Assembly: GCA_905206345.1 (NCBI GenBank)
Contig: CAJLGW010000068.1
Location: 1-10,034, forward strand
DNA length: 10,034 bases
Source: an uncultured Sutterella sp.
GTDB taxonomy: Bacteria > Pseudomonadota > Gammaproteobacteria > Burkholderiales > Burkholderiaceae_F
Direction: 5' to 3'
Part shown: positions 5,706-10,034 of the stretch, piece after piece
Numbering within the stretch: the first letter of the stretch is position 1
Layout of the letters: each line of letters starts with the position of its first letter
The notes under the pieces: model-generated
What the model was told of the DNA's origin: nothing
Seen by the model: only the letters and a program-made list of their open reading frames with translations
Databases searched by the model: none
Program-made: the position numbers and the translations under genes

Positions 5706-6977
5706 ATGTCAGGCTATATTCATCGTCATGCAGAGGAAAAGTTTAAGTTTTTAAATGAAGTGATGCGCGTTGTGTCAGTTAGTGGCCCGAGACAGTGCGG
5801 AAAAACAACGATGATGCGTCATGAGTTGGAAGGCAAAGCGACGTTTTTGAGTTTGGATAGAGATGACAATTTGGACCAAGCTATTCATGAGCCGGAGGAT
5901 TTTTTAAGCGATGGGCTTCGTCAGTATGGCCGTATTGCCATTGATGAGGTACAAAAAGCTCCTAACTTGTTAGGAGAAATTAAATTCGTTGTTGACCGTA
6001 TTAATCAGCCAGGACAAGTCAACATCTCCGGTTCTTCTAACTATCGAGCATTGCCGGCAGCTAACGAATCTTTAGCTGGACGATTGGGAGAAGTGCGTCT
6101 TCGTACGTTTACTCAAGCGGAGTTAGAAGGAAAGAAAGGTTCATTTTTATTGCAAATCCTAAATGACAATTATGGAAAAGATTTATCAAATGCCGAGTGT
6201 TCCAAATCATTAGTGATTAATCGAGCGTTAGCAGGGGGGTATCCTGACGTTTGTCAATTGCCTGCCAAACACCGTGCCGTTTGGTTCAAAAGCTACATTA
6301 AGACGTTATTCGATCACGACTTAAAGGATGTGGGTAGCTTTAGAAAAATTTCTGCACTTGAAAAAATTTGCGAAAGAATGGCAGCTGTTTCATCAAGAAT
6401 CGTTAATGTGGCAGAAATAAGTCGAGACCTCAATGAAGATCAACGATTGGTTTTAAATTATGTCAATGCAATTAAAACCATGTACTTGATCGATGAGATT
6501 CCGTCTTGGTCGGAAAAGATTTACGCTCGAATGAAAAAGAGTTCCAAGTGGGTCTTTACCGATACAGGCCTCATGTGTGCTTTTTTAAAGCATCACGATG
6601 CTGAGGATTTCATGGTTTGGGCTGAAGATGCTAAAAAGCAAGGCAGTGACTTGGTGGGTAATTTAGTTGAAACGTTCGTCTATACACAACTTGTTCCATT
6701 GGCAGAAGAGGACGATGAATGGAAAATCTACCATTTGCGTTCTGCCGATGACCAAGAAGTTGATTTTCTTCTTGAAAATGAGCGTGGAGAGATCATTGCG
6801 ATAGAAGTGAAGGCTAGTGAAAAAGCATCTTCCTCTGACTTTAAAAACATTAAATGGCTGATGGAAAGGTTGCCCGAACGAAAAATCCACGGCGTTGTTT
6901 TGTACTGCGGTCAACGAGTTCGTTCTTACGGCCCTAATATGACGGCAGTACCAATCGCAAAAATGTGGTTGCCGTAA
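5706..6977 (+). CDS. ATPase of the AAA_14/DUF4143 family
   Basis: A 423-residue predicted ATPase of the large AAA_14 + DUF4143 group, whose cellular function is generally unknown. Walker A is GPRQCGKTT (27-35). Walker B is IAIDE (77-81), followed by the family-typical VQKAPNLLGEIK. Sensor-like ISGSSNYRAL lies at 107-116 and AGRLGEVRLRTFTQAE at 124-139. A helical, winged-helix-like middle (about 205-265) precedes FTDTGLMCAFL (284-294). The C-terminal half has the PD-(D/E)XK-like pattern seen in DUF4143 proteins: E322 in VGNLVETFV, D353 in QEVDF and E367-V-K369, so a nuclease-like fold is possible though cleavage is unproven. GAGG at 5696-5699 is 6 bp before ATG 5706, supporting this start. Codon choice is more AT-rich than in the flanking genes, consistent with horizontal transfer. 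It is alone in its orientation, preceded by the repeat array, and its stop lies 2 bp from the stop of the convergent oxidase gene with no terminator between them. Confidence 0.88.
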   Translation: MSGYIHRHAEEKFKFLNEVMRVVSVSGPRQCGKTTMMRHELEGKATFLSLDRDDNLDQAIHEPEDFLSDGLRQYGRIAIDEVQKAPNLLGEIKFVVDRINQPGQVNISGSSNYRALPAANESLAGRLGEVRLRTFTQAELEGKKGSFLLQILNDNYGKDLSNAECSKSLVINRALAGGYPDVCQLPAKHRAVWFKSYIKTLFDHDLKDVGSFRKISALEKICERMAAVSSRIVNVAEISRDLNEDQRLVLNYVNAIKTMYLIDEIPSWSEKIYARMKKSSKWVFTDTGLMCAFLKHHDAEDFMVWAEDAKKQGSDLVGNLVETFVYTQLVPLAEEDDEWKIYHLRSADDQEVDFLLENERGEIIAIEVKASEKASSSDFKNIKWLMERLPERKIHGVVLYCGQRVRSYGPNMTAVPIAKMWLP

Positions 6978-6979
6978 TC

Positions 6980-8386
6980 TTAACGTTTAGGTAAAAGCTT
7001 CCCCGGATTTAAACGATTATCAGGATCAAATGCTTTTTTGATGGCTTGCATCATTTCAAGTGCCACGGGGTCTTTTGCCATGGTCATGGCGTCACGTTTG
7101 AGTTGGCCGATGCCGTGCTCGGCACTGATGGTGCCTCCCATGGCAATGACCTTTTCATAAACGAATGCATGAATGTCTTTTTCGACCGTAAATACAATCT
7201 TAGGATCGTGCGGTGCTTCAACGCCCATATTAAAGTGCAGGTTGCCGTCACCGTAGTGGCCAAAGACGGAGGGCTCTAACCAGTCGTATTTCTCTTTAAG
7301 TGCGGTGCAAACGGATTCAATGAATTCCACCAAACGATGGCGAGGCAGCGCAATGTCGTGCTTGACGTTGCCACCGGCTTTTTTGTGAGCGGGTGGAATG
7401 CTTTCACGTACTCGCCAAAAGTCTTTGGCATCGTCTTCGGTTTCACTGATGGCACCATCAACCACCACACCTTTTTCCATAAGATTCTCAAGAACCGCTT
7501 CAAGTGTGGAAGTATCGGGATTGGCTTCAAAATAGGAGCACTCAATGAAAACGTGCCAGTCGGTTTTCTCAACTTCGGGTTGGCGGACTTCGGGCATCAT
7601 GAGCGCAAGTTTATTTAAGGTAGGACGACCCATTAATTCAAATGCGGTCATCTGAGCGTGCATCTTGGCATTAAAGGCATTGAAAACGACTTCAACGCTT
7701 TTGAGGTCTTTGAGCGAAAGAAAGAGCACCTTGCGATCAAGGGGGCGTGGGTGAAGCTTTAAGATGGCTTCCGTAATCACAGCAAGCGTCCCTTCACTCC
7801 CAATTAAAAGGTCACGTAAGTCGTAGCCGGAATTGTTTTTCCGAAGGCTTGTGAGTTCATTGATTTCTCGGCCATCAGCCAAGACAGCTCGGTAACCTAA
7901 TACCAAATCTCGCGTCATTCCGTAACGCAAAACTTCAGTGCCGCCTGCGTTACTTGCTAATAATCCGCCCACCGTTGCCGTGCCTTCGCTTGCCAGTCGC
8001 AAGGGAAAGAGGCGGTTAATGGATTCGGCCGCTTCGTGAACTTCCGTTAACGTGACGCCGGCTTGCGCATGAATAGTGTCACTGACTGGATCAATGCTAA
8101 GAATGCTGCGCATGCGCTTTAAAGATAAGAGAAGCACGTTAGAGGAAGGCAACGGAACAGAACCGCCCACGGTGGAGGTGTTTCCCCCTTGAGTGACCAC
8201 AGGGATTTGGTAGTGGGCGGCAAGCGCCATCACTTTCATCACTTCTTCGTGCGTGGCGGGCAGGGCAACGGCGATGGCGTCACCATGATAGCGTCCGCGC
8301 TCATCGGTTAAGAATGGTGCTTTGTCAGCGTCTTTAACTAAAGCGTATCGACCGAGTAAAGATTGAAGTTCATTGATGAAAGTCAT
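6980..8386 (-). CDS. FAD-linked 2-hydroxyacid dehydrogenase (GlcD/D2HGDH type)
   Basis: A 468-residue flavoprotein of the VAO/PCMH fold with an FAD_binding_4 domain (about 35-175) and an FAD-linked oxidase C-terminal domain (about 210-466). The FAD pyrophosphate loop is QGGNTSTVGG (66-75), with further flavin contacts in ASEGTATVGGLLASNAGGT (132-150) and IGSEGTLAVIT (195-205). The active-site metal ligands expected from D-2-hydroxyglutarate dehydrogenases are present: H377 and H384 in HYGDGNLH, and E423 in EHGIG. FDPDNRLNPGK ends the protein as usual. It should oxidise a D-2-hydroxyacid (2-hydroxyglutarate, lactate or glycolate) and pass electrons to a flavoprotein or quinone acceptor. The sequence does not decide the substrate, although the metal site favours the D2HGDH/D-lactate branch over a three-subunit glycolate oxidase, and no glcE/glcF partner is next to it. 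It is divergent from the yihY-type gene across 67 bp, and no clear ribosome binding site precedes ATG 8386. Confidence 0.93.
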   Translation of the reverse strand: MTFINELQSLLGRYALVKDADKAPFLTDERGRYHGDAIAVALPATHEEVMKVMALAAHYQIPVVTQGGNTSTVGGSVPLPSSNVLLLSLKRMRSILSIDPVSDTIHAQAGVTLTEVHEAAESINRLFPLRLASEGTATVGGLLASNAGGTEVLRYGMTRDLVLGYRAVLADGREINELTSLRKNNSGYDLRDLLIGSEGTLAVITEAILKLHPRPLDRKVLFLSLKDLKSVEVVFNAFNAKMHAQMTAFELMGRPTLNKLALMMPEVRQPEVEKTDWHVFIECSYFEANPDTSTLEAVLENLMEKGVVVDGAISETEDDAKDFWRVRESIPPAHKKAGGNVKHDIALPRHRLVEFIESVCTALKEKYDWLEPSVFGHYGDGNLHFNMGVEAPHDPKIVFTVEKDIHAFVYEKVIAMGGTISAEHGIGQLKRDAMTMAKDPVALEMMQAIKKAFDPDNRLNPGKLLPKR

Positions 8387-8453
8387 AGGGCTAAAACGTT
8401 TAATTGGCGTTATAGTTGAATAATATATCGCATTTTACGTTTTCGGAGTTTGC
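8387..8453. promoter_or_regulatory. Divergent promoter region, oxidase and yihY
   Basis: A 67-bp AT-rich interval between two divergent start codons must hold the 5' signals of both genes. TAATAT at 8421-8426 is a possible plus-strand -10, but no good -35 lies at standard spacing. For the minus strand, TATAAC (8414-8409) is a weak -10 candidate. GGAG at 8445-8448 is the yihY ribosome binding site. Confidence 0.35.
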
Positions 8454-9707
8454 ATGGAATGGGATTGGGACTGGGACGCCTATAAGCGCAAGCCCTTTAA
8501 AGATCTCGTGTTTGACCTCTATGAGTTTGTCATGGAGCGTATGAAAGACACGCAACTTAATCAAGTTGCGTCATCCTTGACGTTAACGACCGTGTTATCG
8601 CTTGTCCCGTTATTGGCGGTGGTGTTGGTGGTGTTTGCAGTCTTTCCGGAATTCGCCGAGCGCCGTGCAGAGCTGGAATCTTTGGTTTTTACTTACCTGT
8701 TGCCGGAAACCTACGGGACGTTATTGCTTAAATACGTTCGAGATTTCACGGGGCACGCCCAAGGCTTAACGATTTTCGGTTTGGCCGGTTTGGGTGTCAC
8801 GTCACTTCTTTTGATTAACACGATTGATGAGACGCTCAATCGCATTTTCCATGTTCGACAAATGCGTCACGTCATGCAACGTGTGTTGATTTATTGGGCG
8901 CTTTTAACGATTGGGCCGGCAGTACTCTTGATGAGTCTTTCGATCACGAACTTCTTATCGCAAATTGACGTGGCGGTTCAAGGGTCGTTTCCGAGTTGGG
9001 TGGCCATGGGTATTCAGTTGCTCATGCAAACGCTTTTTTACGCTGCCATTTATGTTTACGTGCCCAATTGCAAGGTGAAGTGGTCGCATGCCTTTATCGG
9101 TGCGGTGTTGGTGACGTTATTGTCCATTGTCGTTAAGTGGGGCTTTAGTTTTTATTTAAGCTCCGGATCTCTTACCACCATCTACGGTGCCTTTGCCGTG
9201 ATTCCCGTGGTGCTTCTTTGGATTTATATCTCTTGGCTCTTTGTTTTGGCGGGCGCTGCCATTGCCGCAACGATTCCGATGTTAACGAGCGGTCGCTTTG
9301 CCGATCAGCATAAAGTGGGTAACGACTTTATTACCGGGATTGCTTTACTTCAAGTGTTAATGCTCGCGCAAGAGCAAGGCGTAAGTTCCGTTTCCATTCA
9401 TAAGCTTTGTAAGGCCGTTGACTCCTATCCGGAAGCAGCAGGCAGTGTTTTAGAGCGCTTAGCAGAAGTGGGTTACGTAGGGAAATTGGAAGGCGATCGG
9501 AAAAACGATGAGCATTGGAGTTTATTGGTTTCGCCTCGAACGACAAGCTTAAGTGCGGCATTTGACGCGCTTTTGGTTGATCAATCGATTAGTTTGATTG
9601 CAAGAGAAAATTCACCGATGTACGACTGGTATTGTTTAATCAGTCAGGCCGAATGGAAGCATCGTCCGATGTTTGAAAGCTTGAGATTAATTCATCATAT
9701 TAATTAG
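8454..9707 (+). CDS. yihY: YihY/BrkB family inner-membrane protein, long form
   Basis: A 417-residue protein of the YihY (BrkB/UPF0761) family of six-helix inner-membrane proteins, function unsettled. Old annotations as ribonuclease BN are wrong, because RNase BN is the elaC product. Helices are seen at about 39-64, 105-125, 143-166, 183-203, 211-233 and 245-275. Family signatures include VASSLTLTTVLSLVPLLAV (38-56), INTIDETLNRIF (121-132) and IYGAFAVIPVVLLWIYISW (243-261). E. coli YihY is about 290 residues; the extra 130 or so here (about 285-417) are soluble, with a winged-helix-like look (VSIHKLCKAVDSYPEAAGSVLERLAEVGYV). I recall this extension from betaproteobacterial members, so it is probably not a fusion unique to this genome. 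The N-terminus starts MEWDWDWD, coded by near-repeats of a TGGGAY hexamer. GGAG at 8445-8448 is 5 bp before the ATG. In other Burkholderiales this family often lies near wrbA and the GlcD-type oxidase; wrbA is not in this window. Confidence 0.9.
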   Translation: MEWDWDWDAYKRKPFKDLVFDLYEFVMERMKDTQLNQVASSLTLTTVLSLVPLLAVVLVVFAVFPEFAERRAELESLVFTYLLPETYGTLLLKYVRDFTGHAQGLTIFGLAGLGVTSLLLINTIDETLNRIFHVRQMRHVMQRVLIYWALLTIGPAVLLMSLSITNFLSQIDVAVQGSFPSWVAMGIQLLMQTLFYAAIYVYVPNCKVKWSHAFIGAVLVTLLSIVVKWGFSFYLSSGSLTTIYGAFAVIPVVLLWIYISWLFVLAGAAIAATIPMLTSGRFADQHKVGNDFITGIALLQVLMLAQEQGVSSVSIHKLCKAVDSYPEAAGSVLERLAEVGYVGKLEGDRKNDEHWSLLVSPRTTSLSAAFDALLVDQSISLIARENSPMYDWYCLISQAEWKHRPMFESLRLIHHIN

Positions 9708-9717
9708 TGCAACGGAC

Positions 9718-9737
9718 TGGGGAGCGTAAGCTCCCCA
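9718..9737. terminator. GNRA-capped hairpin after yihY
   Basis: TGGGGAGC (9718-9725) pairs perfectly with GCTCCCCA (9730-9737) around a GTAA tetraloop. It starts 10 bp past the yihY stop but has no T-run after it on either strand. It may act as a weak terminator or as a 3'-end stabilising stem. Confidence 0.5.
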
Positions 9738-9740
9738 AGC

Positions 9741-9785
9741 CTAAATTAAAGAAAACCAGTAAGAAATCCCCATAATCAATGACAT
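9741..9785 (-). other. 14-codon minus-strand ORF with strong ribosome binding site
   Basis: ATG 9785 opens the frame MSLIMGISYWFSLI, ending in TAG at 9743-9741. GGAGGAGT (9798-9791 on the minus strand) is an almost ideal Shine-Dalgarno sequence, with AGGAG 6 bp from the ATG. The peptide is hydrophobic. It could be a leader peptide, the start of a small membrane protein cut short, or chance. The yihY-proximal hairpin (9718-9737) lies just downstream. Confidence 0.25.
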
Positions 9786-9856
9786 GGATCACTCCTCCCT
9801 CCCGAAATGGGGGAGAATAAGTTTATCCGAACAACTTTAAAGAGGACCCATGTCAT
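9779..9856. repeat. Inverted repeat with two opposed start sites
   Basis: ATGACATGG (9779-9787) and CCATGTCAT (9848-9856) are perfect reverse complements, with imperfect pairing continuing inward (TC-CTC against GAGGA). A C-rich/G-rich pair (about 9794-9801 with 9809-9815, GGGGGAG) lies inside. Each arm contains an ATG with a good ribosome binding site, one per strand. The layout could be part of an insertion sequence end or a folded leader. Confidence 0.4.
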
Positions 9857-9914
9857 GAGCAGAAAGCATACCGCAAAAGAATTCAATAAGTCGAATAAAT
9901 GGTTGGTGTGTTAG
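9855..9914 (+). pseudogene. Possible truncated IS3-type transposase OrfA start
   Basis: AGAGGA (9841-9846) sits 8 bp before ATG 9855, which opens a 19-codon frame, MSRKHTAKEFNKSNKWLVC, stopped by TAG at 9912-9914. The beginning MSRKHTAKEF resembles the N-terminus of IS3-family OrfA proteins, which start with a basic run followed by (Y/F)(T/S)xEFK and continue for about 90 residues. The frame is lost after about 15 residues, so this would be a remnant, perhaps cut by a second element near 9905-9912. The similarity is short and may be chance. Confidence 0.3.
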
Positions 9915-9918
9915 CGGG

Positions 9919-9965
9919 ATGAATTACTGCAATTCATAATAATTATTGATATAATTCCATATCAA
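9919..9965. promoter_or_regulatory. Twin palindromes with an extended -10 promoter
   Basis: ATGAATT (9919-9925) pairs with AATTCAT (9931-9937), and TTGATAT (9946-9952) pairs with ATATCAA (9959-9965). The second palindrome overlaps TGATATAAT (9947-9955), a perfect extended -10 element. Transcription would start near 9962, heading to the possible start codon at 9998. The arrangement looks like a promoter under operator control, or the promoter near an insertion sequence end. Confidence 0.4.
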
Positions 9966-9997
9966 TTCATGATCTTTTGTTCTATTGGGGTTATCAA

Positions 9998-10034
9998 GTG
10001 ATTATCGGGCGTAAATTCAAAGCTAAGTTTGTCG
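9998..10034 (+). CDS. Possible start of a transposase OrfA, cut by window end
   Basis: GTG 9998, preceded at 7 bp by GGGG (9987-9990), would begin V/M-IIGRKFKAKFV and runs off the window. The RKFKAKFV motif resembles the opening of IS3-family OrfA proteins (RKFxxEFKAKVALEAL type), a helix-turn-helix DNA-binding subunit. Only 12 codons are visible, so this is a suggestion based on a short match, on the extended -10 promoter upstream and on the transposase-like fragment just before it. The frame has no ATG upstream within its open part. Confidence 0.3.
   Translation, partial: MIIGRKFKAKFV

Noticed and set aside
5706..6977. Toxin-antitoxin pair or full defence operon
   Set aside because: Only one gene is present. 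The convergent neighbour is a metabolic oxidase and no partner ORF with a ribosome binding site was found beside the ATPase.
8454..9707. Ribonuclease BN
   Set aside because: YihY/BrkB proteins are often mislabelled this way; RNase BN activity belongs to the ElaC/RNase Z family.

Overview
The window looks like a chromosomal segment from a betaproteobacterium of moderate G+C content. The best guess is the Burkholderiales, family Sutterellaceae (Sutterella/Parasutterella-like). That placement rests on recognisable protein families, on the order surE - nlpD - rlmD, and on a long-form YihY protein next to a GlcD/D2HGDH-type oxidase. It is an inference from memory of gene orders, not from a search. 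All eight intact genes end in TAA or TAG.

Left part (215-4500, plus strand): a flavin reductase-like protein and a YqaA-type membrane protein form a tight pair. They are followed by surE (nucleotidase), nlpD (LysM/degenerate M23 lipoprotein, amidase activator) and, after a clear terminator, rlmD (23S rRNA m5U1939 methyltransferase). This resembles the proteobacterial surE-pcm-nlpD-rpoS cluster with pcm and rpoS absent. A long symmetrical hairpin (4541-4579) ends rlmD and can also end the minus-strand gene that converges on it.

Middle part (4601-6977): a decayed minus-strand gene of the TDT/TehA (SLAC1-like) transporter family, with an early TGA, an internal deletion and a second frameshift. 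A gene-free AT-rich stretch follows (5363-5705). It holds a 9-bp inverted repeat and then six tandem copies of a 23-bp unit running almost to the start of an ATPase/DUF4143 gene. This leader plus ATPase is the most unusual part of the window. The units carry Shine-Dalgarno-like and ATG motifs, with a TAATG stop/start overlap in three of them, and one unit holds a perfect extended -10 promoter sequence. It reads as an accessory island between conserved housekeeping genes.

Right part (6980-9707): an FAD-linked 2-hydroxyacid dehydrogenase on the minus strand, its stop only 2 bp from the ATPase stop, and divergent from it a YihY/BrkB-family inner-membrane protein with a C-terminal cytoplasmic extension. 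The last 300 bp are non-housekeeping. They hold a GNRA-capped hairpin, a 14-codon minus-strand ORF with a strong ribosome binding site, a 19-codon ORF whose N-terminus resembles an IS3-type transposase OrfA, a palindrome-rich promoter-like segment, and a possible second OrfA start running off the end. Together these suggest the edge of one or two insertion sequences.
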